A DNA stretch of 64,000 nucleotides, taken from assembly GCA_015062685.1 (NCBI GenBank), contig SUUE01000003.1:1-64000 (forward strand). The letters are read 5' to 3'. Every line of letters starts with the position of its first letter. Position 1 is the first letter of the stretch. Positions 45,006-53,500 of this stretch are shown here, one piece after another. The notes below the pieces were generated by a model that saw only the letters and a list, made by a program, of their open reading frames with translations, was not told the origin of the DNA and did no database searches. Position numbers and translations under genes: made by a program. The stretch is from Coriobacteriaceae bacterium (GTDB lineage Bacteria; Actinomycetota; Coriobacteriia; Coriobacteriales; Eggerthellaceae).

Positions 45006-47183
45006 CTAGTCGGCTGCGGCTTCGTCGCGGATGTCGGAGGCGGTGCCCTGGTCGTCGCCGTGCTCGCCGGCAATGCGGCGCACTTCGTCCTCGGCGTTCA
45101 GGAACGCCTGGGCCACCTGCGGGTCAAAGTGCACGCCGGCGTCGTCGCGGATGATGCCCAGGGCCTTCTCGATGGGCATGCCCTCCTTGTAGCTGCGCTT
45201 CGACACGAGCGCATCGAAGACGTCGGCGACGGCCATGACGCGCGCGGAGAGCGGGATGTCTTCGCCCGCCAGGCCGTACGGGTAACCCGCGCCGTTCCAT
45301 TTCTCGTGGTGGTAGGTGGCCAGGAGCTGCGCCTCGGCCAGGTAGCCGGCATCGGACATGGCCCCGGTCGCGTCCTCGAGGATCTGCTTGCCGGCGATCG
45401 TGTGGCCCTGCATGATGCGGAACTCATCGTCGGTCAGGCGGCCGGGCTTGTTGAGGATCGAGTCCGAGACCGTGATCTTGCCCACGTCGTGCAGCGGCGC
45501 CGATTTCACGACGTTCTCGATGAACTCGTCGGTGATAACGTCGGAGTACATGTCCTCGCGGCGCATCTCCTCCAGAATGACCCTCGTGTACGCGGCCGTC
45601 TTGCGCACGTGGTCGCCGGTGTGCTGGTCGCGGCTTTCGACGAGGTCCGCCATGACCATGATCAGGTTGTCCTGCATGCGCTCGATCGTCGCAGCCTTCT
45701 CGGCGGAGTCGGCGATGAACTGGACGGTGTCCTCGGACATCTTGGTGACGGCGCGGTACATGTTCTCCACCTCGTCGCCCGTCCGGATGTCCAGGTTGTG
45801 CAGTTGCTCGAGGCCGTGATCGCGGCCCGACTTGCTGTCGAAGGCGAAGCTGTCCGAGGCCTTCGCCATGGAGTTGATGGGCATGATGATGCTGTACTCC
45901 GCAAGCCAGAGCACGATGCCGCAGATGACGATGAGGAACGCGGCGAACAGGATGAGCACGCGGATCAGGAAGGCGTAGCCGTCTTGGGCGAGCTGCTCCA
46001 TGGAGATGTCCACGGCCACGTAGCACGTGCAGTTGCCGTTCTTGTCGTAGAGCGGCTCGTAGATCGTGAGGAGGTAGCCGTATGAATCGTTGGAGACGAC
46101 CGGCTCGATAGGGTTGCCCGCCAGCAAGTCGCCGATATAGGGATTGAAAGACGGGTCGAACGGGATGACGTCGCCCGGGTTGTTGCCCGCCGCTTCGGGG
46201 GTGTCGGGGTCGAATACCACGTGGCACCCGTCCTCCTCGATCTGGTACACGTAAATGTACTTCACGTCGGGGAAGCTGTCGCGGATATGCGCGAGCGCGC
46301 GCTCGGTTTCGGAGTAGCCAGGCATGGACTCGCCGAGCTCGATGTACTTGTCGATGCGGTTGGGGTTGATCTTTTCGGACGCGAGCTCGACGATGCCCGC
46401 GCCCATCTTGCTCTGCGTGTCGATGTTGGCCCGGTTGAACATCATGAAGCTGATGCTCGTGGTGACGACCGCGATGATGACCATGACCACGATGATGATG
46501 CTGGCGATCTTCGTGCGGAGCGAGAGGCCGCGCGTAGGCGTCTTCTTCGCCTCGGCGCGTTGCTGCCCCTCGAGCGGGGTTTGCCGCCAGATGCTGAAAT
46601 CGAGCAGCTCTTCAATCTTGTTGCGCACGAGCTGGATGATCACGATGGCCACGAGGGTCGCTATGGATTTGTCCACGAGGTCGATGATCATGTCCGCGCA
46701 CAGCTGCGACGTGAAGTCCCCCATGCCCGTTGCTTCGAGGATCTGCAGCGCGAGGGGCGTGGAAACGCCGCCCGCGAACGCACCGTAGAGGGCATACGTG
46801 ATGACGGAGCCCAGGCCGCCGCCGATCAGGGCGAAGCACAGGATGCAGAGGGGGACGGTGTAGAGTTTGCTGAGCAGTCCGCGCCTCTGGAAGAAGGCGG
46901 CTACGATGCCGATGAGCACGCTGTTGAAGCACCAGTACACCGATGAGGGGTCGGACAGGCTGGTCACGAGGTTCGTGAAGTAGCCGACCACGAGACCGGG
47001 GATGTAGCCGCCGCATGCGCCCGCGACGATGGTGCCGATGCAATCGAGGTAGAGGGGCAGGCCGAACGCCGTTGCGATGGAGCTTCCCAGGTAGTTCAGC
47101 GCGACGCACGCAGCGCAGAGGGCAAGGTTAATCGCCAGCTTTTTCCAGCCGCGCAATGAGTTCGCGTGCGTCGTGGCACCCAC
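45006..47183 (-). CDS. Membrane HD-GYP phosphodiesterase with ECF-S-like N-terminus
   Basis: Predicted c-di-GMP phosphodiesterase. The N-terminal ~200 residues form five to six helices resembling substrate-binding S components of ECF vitamin transporters (GLPLYLDCIGTIVAGACGGYIPGL ... GGGLGSVITYALYGAFAGG). A further helix, an extracytoplasmic sensor-like region of about 170 residues (with VKYIYVYQIEEDG and PLYDKNGNCTCYVAVDIS, Cache-like), another helix and a HAMP-like segment follow. The HD-GYP domain has HD at 565-566 (HDVGKI), the second metal region GHTIAGKQILED, HHEKWNGAGYP with GYP at 633-635, and ADVFDALVSKRSYKEG. 725 residues. I chose GTG 47183, which has AGGAGG six bases upstream, over an upstream GTG at 47234 that lacks one. 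Ligand of the S-like part is unknown. Confidence 0.9.
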   Translation of the reverse strand: MGATTHANSLRGWKKLAINLALCAACVALNYLGSSIATAFGLPLYLDCIGTIVAGACGGYIPGLVVGYFTNLVTSLSDPSSVYWCFNSVLIGIVAAFFQRRGLLSKLYTVPLCILCFALIGGGLGSVITYALYGAFAGGVSTPLALQILEATGMGDFTSQLCADMIIDLVDKSIATLVAIVIIQLVRNKIEELLDFSIWRQTPLEGQQRAEAKKTPTRGLSLRTKIASIIIVVMVIIAVVTTSISFMMFNRANIDTQSKMGAGIVELASEKINPNRIDKYIELGESMPGYSETERALAHIRDSFPDVKYIYVYQIEEDGCHVVFDPDTPEAAGNNPGDVIPFDPSFNPYIGDLLAGNPIEPVVSNDSYGYLLTIYEPLYDKNGNCTCYVAVDISMEQLAQDGYAFLIRVLILFAAFLIVICGIVLWLAEYSIIMPINSMAKASDSFAFDSKSGRDHGLEQLHNLDIRTGDEVENMYRAVTKMSEDTVQFIADSAEKAATIERMQDNLIMVMADLVESRDQHTGDHVRKTAAYTRVILEEMRREDMYSDVITDEFIENVVKSAPLHDVGKITVSDSILNKPGRLTDDEFRIMQGHTIAGKQILEDATGAMSDAGYLAEAQLLATYHHEKWNGAGYPYGLAGEDIPLSARVMAVADVFDALVSKRSYKEGMPIEKALGIIRDDAGVHFDPQVAQAFLNAEDEVRRIAGEHGDDQGTASDIRDEAAAD

Positions 47184-47240
47184 GGGCCACCTCCTGGGGT
47201 TCACCCATGTCGAATGATAGGCAGATGATACCACGGTAAA

Positions 47241-47268
47241 GCAACGCGCGCCCTTGGGCGCGCGTTGC
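47241..47268. terminator. Strong hairpin between the purine permease and HD-GYP genes
   Basis: Perfect 13-bp stem GCAACGCGCGCCC / GGGCGCGCGTTGC with a TT loop, 27 nt past the permease stop on the minus strand. No U-tract follows, so termination is probable but not certain; it could also lie in the 5' leader of the HD-GYP transcript. Confidence 0.45.
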
Positions 47269-47294
47269 AGGCAATGGTGTTGCGAATTTGTTGT

Positions 47295-48719
47295 TTACGC
47301 CACGAGGAAGAACTTGATGAGGAAGATGAGCGCCAGGATGTAGGTGAGCGCGTACTGCCTCTTGGCGTTGCCGGTGAAGACGTTGATGACGGAGAACGTG
47401 ATGAGGCCGATGCCGATCGCGTGGCCGATGGAGCCCGAGATGGGCATGGCGATGAGCATGAGCGCCACGGGGGCGGCCTGCTCCATCTTTTCCCAGTCGA
47501 TGTGCTTGAGCCCGGAGAGCATGACGATGCCGACGTAGATGAGCGCCGAAGAAGTGGCGGCGGCGGGGATCATGGCGGCGATCGGCGCGATGAACATGCA
47601 CAGCAGGAACATGATGCCGCAGGTGAGGGCGGTGAGGCCCGTGCGGCCGCCCGCCTCGACGCCCGAAGCGGACTCCACGAACGTCGTGACGGTGGAGGTG
47701 CCGGTGCACGCGCCGACGACCGTGCCGATGGAGTCGGACAGCAGAGCCTCCTTCATCTGGGGCATCTTGCCCTCCTTGTCAAGCATGCCCGCGCGGGCGG
47801 CGGTGCCGACCAGGGTGCCGATGGTGTCGAACATGTCGATCATGCAGAACGTGACGATGAGCGTGATGACGGTGAACCAGCCCATCTGGAGGAAGCCGTC
47901 GAGGTTGAACTTGAAGAGCGTGAGGTTGGCCATATCGTTGAAGGCGGGAACCCACGAAGCGGTTGCGAGCGTGGCGAACGGGTCGATGCCCAGGAACAGC
48001 GCCTCGCCAGCCCAGTAGACGATGGAGGCCGCGAGCATGCCGAGGATGACGGCGGCCTTAACGCCGCGGTGGGCGAGCAGGATGATGACGAACAAGCCGA
48101 CGAACATCGTGACGACCGTGAGCACCATGCCGGGGTAAGCCGTGGTCATCGTGCCGGCGGCACTGGAAGCGGTGAGCGACCCGAAGAAGTCGCGCATAAC
48201 GTAGAAGGGGTTGCCCTCGCCGTCGAACACGCCGGCGTTGGAGCCCAGACCGATGTTGAGCAGCATGAGGCCGATTGCGGGTGCGATGCCCATGCGCACG
48301 CCGTAGGGGATGGCCCCAACGATCATCTCGCGTATGTTGCACAAAGTTAATACGACGAACACTATACCCTCGGCGAGCACGATGATGAGCGCTGCCTGGA
48401 ACGAGGCTACGTACGTGGCGCCGGTGATCGTCATGATTTGCACGACAACGACTGCGAAGAAGCTGTTCAGGCCCATGCCCGGCGCCAAGCAGAAGGGCTT
48501 GTTGGCCAGGAACGCCATGCAGATCATGGCAATGCCGGAAGCGAGGCACGTGGAGAGGAAGACTGCGTTCCACAGGTCGTCGCCGCCCGCGCGCCACCCG
48601 GTGAGCAGGTTGGGGTTCAGGGCGATGATGTAGGCCATCGTCATGAACGTGGTCAAGCCGGCGATGATTTCGGTGCGCACCGACGTGCCGTTTTGTTGCA
48701 ATTTAAACAGTTTGTCCAC
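47295..48719 (-). CDS. Guanine/hypoxanthine permease, AzgA/PbuG type
   Basis: Cytoplasmic-membrane purine:proton symporter of the NCS2/AzgA group. The family opening GLTTFMTMAYIIALNPNLL (residues about 21-39), GMGLNSFF, the charged TM8 region FDTIGTLVGTA, SDSIGTVVGACTGTSTVTTFVES and AGGRTGLTAL are all present. About 12-14 helices in 474 residues, normal length. GTG start (48717-48719) is set by AGGAGG eight bases upstream. It has its own -10 (TACAAT, 48748-48753) with a leader of about 25 nt, too short for a purine riboswitch. Confidence 0.94.
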   Translation of the reverse strand: MDKLFKLQQNGTSVRTEIIAGLTTFMTMAYIIALNPNLLTGWRAGGDDLWNAVFLSTCLASGIAMICMAFLANKPFCLAPGMGLNSFFAVVVVQIMTITGATYVASFQAALIIVLAEGIVFVVLTLCNIREMIVGAIPYGVRMGIAPAIGLMLLNIGLGSNAGVFDGEGNPFYVMRDFFGSLTASSAAGTMTTAYPGMVLTVVTMFVGLFVIILLAHRGVKAAVILGMLAASIVYWAGEALFLGIDPFATLATASWVPAFNDMANLTLFKFNLDGFLQMGWFTVITLIVTFCMIDMFDTIGTLVGTAARAGMLDKEGKMPQMKEALLSDSIGTVVGACTGTSTVTTFVESASGVEAGGRTGLTALTCGIMFLLCMFIAPIAAMIPAAATSSALIYVGIVMLSGLKHIDWEKMEQAAPVALMLIAMPISGSIGHAIGIGLITFSVINVFTGNAKRQYALTYILALIFLIKFFLVA

Positions 48720-48747
48720 AGATTCCTCCTAGTCCTCGAACCAGCAC

Positions 48748-48753
48748 ATTGTA
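48748..48753 (-). promoter_or_regulatory. Candidate -10 of the purine permease gene
   Basis: Minus-strand TACAAT preceded by TGCAT, 28 nt before the GTG start. -35 not recognisable. Confidence 0.4.
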
Positions 48754-48783
48754 ATGCATAGAAGGGTTCTGTGGGGGCACTTG

Positions 48784-50169
48784 TTATCGGGAATGTTCGA
48801 GATAATAGGCCCGTTTGTTGGCGTACATCTGAGCGTCGGCCCGACGGAAGGCCTCGCGGGCGTCTCGCGTGCCGTCTGACCAGAGCGCTCCGATGGCGAA
48901 GTTCATGTCGCCTTGAGCCTTGGCGGTGGTGGAAAGCTCCTCGACGCGTTTCTCGAACTGGTCCCGCGACATGCCGCTCGCGATGATCACGAACTCGTCG
49001 CCGCCCATGCGGTACAGGTCGCTCTTGCGGAACACGCTTCCCAAAACGTGCGCCGTTTTGATGAGCAGGCGGTCGCCCGCCTCGTGGCCTTCGAGGTCGT
49101 TCGTCGACTTAAGGCCGTTCAGGTCTATGGTGACGAGCCCGAACGGCGTTCTCTCGGCATCGTCGCCGCTGTTGTGTCTCGCCACCTGCTCGTTGATTTC
49201 CTTCATGCGCTCGAGCATGGCGTTGCGGTTGAGCAGGCCCGTGAGCTTGTCGAGCGTGCTGAGCTCCTCCAGACGCTGCATGAGCAGGTAATTCGAAATC
49301 TCCGACCCGAGGAAGAAGGACATGAGCTCGATGAGCTCCTTGGCTTCAACCGCTTTCGAGGAGTCGAAATTCACGATGTAGAGGTAGCCGATAATCGTTT
49401 TCGTGCGGCGGAGCGGAATGAGGATGATGTTGGAGACGCCGTATTGCCGCATTGACTTGACCCATGTGGGGTTGCGCTCTTCGAGCGCGTCCATTTCGCG
49501 CTCGTTCTTGGCGATGACGGCATTGCTCACGCCGATCATGGGCTCCCACGATGCCACGATGTCGTAGGGGATGACGCCGTCGCCGGCGTCTGCGGAGGGC
49601 ACTTCGTCGTTGCGAACCTTCTCGCAGAAGTTGATGGCTTCGCACTTCTCGTGATCGATCAGCATGATGCGCGCCATGAACGCCCCGGAGGCATCCAGTA
49701 TATCGGTGAGGACGTCGCGCACGCCGGTTACGAAGTCGTCGCTTCCGAGCAGCGTGATGCTCGCCTTGACGACGGCCGCCGCCGTGTCTGCCGACACGCC
49801 CGCCATGCGTTCGGCTTCGGCCGTTTCGGTGAATTCGAAGAGGAATTGGCAGTAGCCGACGTTGCCGCTCTGGGGTTGGAGGGGGATCATCACCTGGTCG
49901 GTCCAGCAGTGCAGCGCGACGGTTTCCACGTACGCGTGCATTCGCTGGTTCATGTGCGCGGCGCGGAAGCAGAAGTCCTCGAACTTCACGTCCTTGGGGA
50001 CGAGCTCCTCGTAGGCCATGCCGTCGTAATAGGCGGGGCCCATGGTGTCTTTGTAGGTCTGGTTGGCGCAGACGATGTGGATGGCGCCGCAATTGCCATC
50101 GGGGGTCTTCACCACCGAGAGGACGGCGCATGGCACCGAGCAGGTATCAACGAACGCCTGGAAATCCAT
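48784..50169 (-). CDS. Soluble PAS/GAF-GGDEF diguanylate cyclase
   Basis: 461 residues without membrane segments. The N-terminal ~120 residues resemble a PAS-like sensor (VCANQTYKDTMGPAYYDGMAYEEL ... VGYCQFLFEFTE). A GAF-like domain (about 140-300; GVRDVLTDILDASGAFMARIMLID ... ILIPLRRTKTIIGYLYIVNF) precedes a GGDEF domain with STLDKLTGLLNRNAM, TIDLNGLKSTNDLEGHEAGD and the intact loop GGDEF at 389-393. An RxxD (RKSD) just upstream may be an inhibitory site. It is expected to make c-di-GMP in response to a cytoplasmic signal. ATG 50169 with GAGGGGGT upstream. Divergent from the next gene across a 342-nt gap. Confidence 0.92.
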   Translation of the reverse strand: MDFQAFVDTCSVPCAVLSVVKTPDGNCGAIHIVCANQTYKDTMGPAYYDGMAYEELVPKDVKFEDFCFRAAHMNQRMHAYVETVALHCWTDQVMIPLQPQSGNVGYCQFLFEFTETAEAERMAGVSADTAAAVVKASITLLGSDDFVTGVRDVLTDILDASGAFMARIMLIDHEKCEAINFCEKVRNDEVPSADAGDGVIPYDIVASWEPMIGVSNAVIAKNEREMDALEERNPTWVKSMRQYGVSNIILIPLRRTKTIIGYLYIVNFDSSKAVEAKELIELMSFFLGSEISNYLLMQRLEELSTLDKLTGLLNRNAMLERMKEINEQVARHNSGDDAERTPFGLVTIDLNGLKSTNDLEGHEAGDRLLIKTAHVLGSVFRKSDLYRMGGDEFVIIASGMSRDQFEKRVEELSTTAKAQGDMNFAIGALWSDGTRDAREAFRRADAQMYANKRAYYLEHSR

Positions 50170-50511
50170 GGCCGACCCCCTCGTTCTCAGTGGCGTATTG
50201 GGTCATACCATAATACCATCGGTCGCCCATGAACGGTTACGCTAAGCGCGAGTTCTGCGGCCTCCCCGCTCACGGCTATCGCATCTTTGCCGACGCCCTC
50301 GACGCGCGAAGAAGGCTAGAGCGGCGGCGCTCAGGGCGAAGCGTCAACTTTCAAGATCTATCGCCCCGACGCAGGTAACAAGCCAACAGGGAGCAAGAAC
50401 AGCGGGGCATTTGGAGTTTACAAATTGCAGTCAGTCGTTTCTTTCGCTAAGACGAAAAGGATTCGTTAGTGTACCATCACTGAAAAGAAATGCCAGATAA
50501 GGGGGCTTCCG
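50170..50511. other. Divergent intergenic region
   Basis: 342 nt between the minus-strand GGDEF gene and the plus-strand Tat protein gene. A possible plus-strand promoter is TTGCAG (50425-50430), 17 nt, TAAGAC (50448-50453). A 49-codon open frame at 50229-50378 has no visible ribosome site or recognisable product and is not called. The ribosome site of the next gene is AAGGGGG at about 50498. Confidence 0.4.
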
Positions 50512-53500
50512 ATGCGGGAAGAGACGTTCGCAAGCCACATGGAGCTGTCAGGCGGCATTTCGCGCCGGACGTTCATCCAAGCTGCAAGCGGCTCCCTTGT
50601 CGCGCTGCCGACACTGGCAGGGGGGCTGGTGCTGGCTCCTCGGCCCGCATACGCAGATGAAGCCAACAGCCAGGCACCTGCCATTCAAGGGTCGGAATAC
50701 GTCGTCATCGACGTGGTTTATCCCTACGAAGTGGGTTTCATGGTGGTCGATGTCACCAAGGGCAAGGTGAACGACGCTGGCATGGTGAGCTACCCGCCCG
50801 TCGAAGGCGCAAAGGTTACGGTGACGTCGCGTTTCAACGGGAACACGGTTACCGGCAAGAACCCGACCGACAAGGACGGGGTCGTGAACATCGACATTCG
50901 TCAGCTGGCGGTAGTCGAAAAGGGCGAGGGTGCAGACAATCGCGATCTCTACTACTTCAATGGCTCCATAACCGTGGAGAAAGACGGCTGGCGCAGGTTC
51001 CAGACCGCAAAAGTGGCCATCGAGGGCGGCACGGGCCTGCAAGTGCCCGCGCATCCAATCGACGCATCTGACAAGCCCTACCCCCTCCTCGTCTCGTTCG
51101 ACGACTGGGATGCGCTCTATAGCAAGAACGAGTTCCTGATCACCCCCGCAAACACGGACGACCACACCGTAAACGTGAGCATCCTCGGCCTATCCAACGA
51201 CAAGCCGGCCACGATTGAGCTATGGGTCGATGGCGAGAAAAGCCCTCGCCAAAGCGCTCAGGCGACGTTTCAAACGAAGGAGGAGCAGCATCTCGCCACG
51301 GCATCGTTTACGCAGCCTTTCCTTAAAAAGGGCGACCCAGCGGCTTTGCCAATCGGCGTCAAGTGTAAGATAGCGGCCAAACAAGGCGACGAGACCTACC
51401 TGTGGCCGCTCGCCTTCACCACCTCGGAGGGCGTGGTCGACGAGCCCTCCGACAAGGAGGGGCAGAAGCTGAGCCCCTTCAACTCAACCAGCGGCTCGCA
51501 AACCGTCGGCGCGCAAAGCACTGCCCTCACGACGCAGGCCACCACTGGACTGGACGTGAAATGGCCCAGCAATATCCCCTTGGTCGGCGGCGGAGGCTTG
51601 AACTTCTGGACACCTGAGCTTCCCATCGGCATATACGTGAACCCTTACGGCATGGTGCAGATCACGTTGAAATCGCCGAGCTGGGGCTACCTCAACGACG
51701 GCGGCGCATCCGACAAGAACGGCTGGGGCAAGTACCCGCTCCTGAGCGTCGAAAAGCAATGGGACAAGAAGGTAAAGACGCTCAAGACCATGGCCGACAA
51801 GACCGCCAACCTTGTGTCAAAACCAGGTGCCGTGCAGCAAATCGACCTGTTCAAGTCGTTTTCGGCCACGGTGAACTTCCAGCTGATGACGTTGGCCAAG
51901 TGGGATTCCGGCAAGGGCAACTTCCAAGGGGAAGCAGCTGGTCAGATCGTCGCGGCCATGAACTTCACCATAACGGAGAACTTCTTTGCCGGGCCCATAC
52001 CGGTGCTCATCACCTTCGCTCTGGACGCGAACCTTATCTTCGGGCTTGCCGCCGCCGGCACGGCTTCGAAGAAAAACACGAACGAGAAGCTGCTCGATGC
52101 CGTACTGGACTTGTCGCGTTGGCAGTGGGACTACACCAACACCGGCTTCACCATGACCTTCAACATAACGCCGTCGCTCTCGGTGGGCGTGGGCATACGC
52201 GGCGTTGCATCGATTTCGGTGAAGGGCTCCATCACGCTCACGTTGTTCTTCGGCGTGCCCATGGGAACCCAACCCAAATCGCTGCCGAGCCCGCATTTCG
52301 CCGCCGGCTGGTCGGCACAGATCTCGCTCGTCATCGAGATATTCCTGTTCACCCACAGCTTCTCGCTCTACAACAAGCCGTTCTCGAACTTCTACGATAA
52401 CTGGAACGGCGCAGGACCTGGCGCGTTGAAGTCTCAAGCGGAAGAAGAGGCGGTTTCCGCCCTGGCAAACGCCTCGATTGGTGAATTACTCGGACAGATG
52501 ACGCCCATCACCGACGAGATGCTGAAGAAGACTTCCGAAGCGAAGCTTTCCACGCAGGGGCTTACCACGCAATCGACCTCCGACCAGGATGAGCCCGCCC
52601 TCATCGACTGGGACGAGTTCTGCACCAGGAAAACCGGGCAGCTGAACGACGAGACCCCCATCGAGTTCATCGTATACGACCTCGCCGCCGCAACGGGGAG
52701 CAAGTCTGCTGATCGCGTTGTAGGCCCTGGACGTTCAGGCGACCTCGTGGCCGCAAGCTCTCCCGACCTTCAGCCCGACAGCTCGAACGGACAAGCGGAT
52801 GGCCTCCAAACGCAGGCGGCCGTACCAGGCGTCTCTTGGCTGTCAGCGCAATCGGCTTCCTCGTTGCCCAAGCCCGGCGTGAAGGCTCTCGGCACGATGG
52901 GCGGCATCCGCCCCTCGTCCGATCTGAGAATCTTCGAACATGTCTTTGCTAACCCCCGTGCGAAGGTTGCTGCTTTGGGCACCGACGCAAAGAGCGCCTA
53001 CGAAGAAGGAACGTGGTGCTTCCGCATAGCTTCGGTCGACATCGGCGGCGGGGACATGCGTACCCGCATCGTCGCGAACTGCATATACGGCGAGAAGCAG
53101 GGGGCCTCGCGCATCATCGAGTTCGATACGAAGCTTGAAGGGGCGCCCCACAACGACCTGTACGATTACGATTTCGACCTCGCGGTCGGCAGGGAAAAAG
53201 TGAATGGAAGTCTCCAGACCACGGTGCAACTTGCCATCATTTCCGGGAAGCGGCAAGGCACAGCTGCGAGCGTGCTGGAGAACGCCGCGTGCGACCTCGT
53301 CGTATCAGCCTTGAAGCTCGATGCATCCGAGTTCCCCGGCGACAAAGACGTCGTGACGCCGAAAGGGGGGCACAGCTTCTCCCGTGTGGGAAACAAGCTC
53401 ACGGGCGATGAGACGGAAAAGCGCCACAGCATTCTCAGCATACAGATAGGCCTGTCAGACCCCGAGGGCCCGCACTCTGGTCAGGTGAACGAGCCTGGCG

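Noticed and set aside
48720-48783. Possible purine riboswitch in front of the guanine/hypoxanthine permease gene
   Set aside because: The leader between the likely -10 and the start codon is about 25 nt, too short for the aptamer.
50229-50378. 49-codon plus-strand frame upstream of the Tat protein gene
   Set aside because: No ribosome-binding site, Arg-rich composition typical of random GC-rich frames, no similarity recognised.
50170-50511. Possible c-di-GMP riboswitch near the GGDEF and HD-GYP genes
   Set aside because: The conserved GEMM core and tetraloop-receptor pattern could not be recognised in this gap or in the other leaders.
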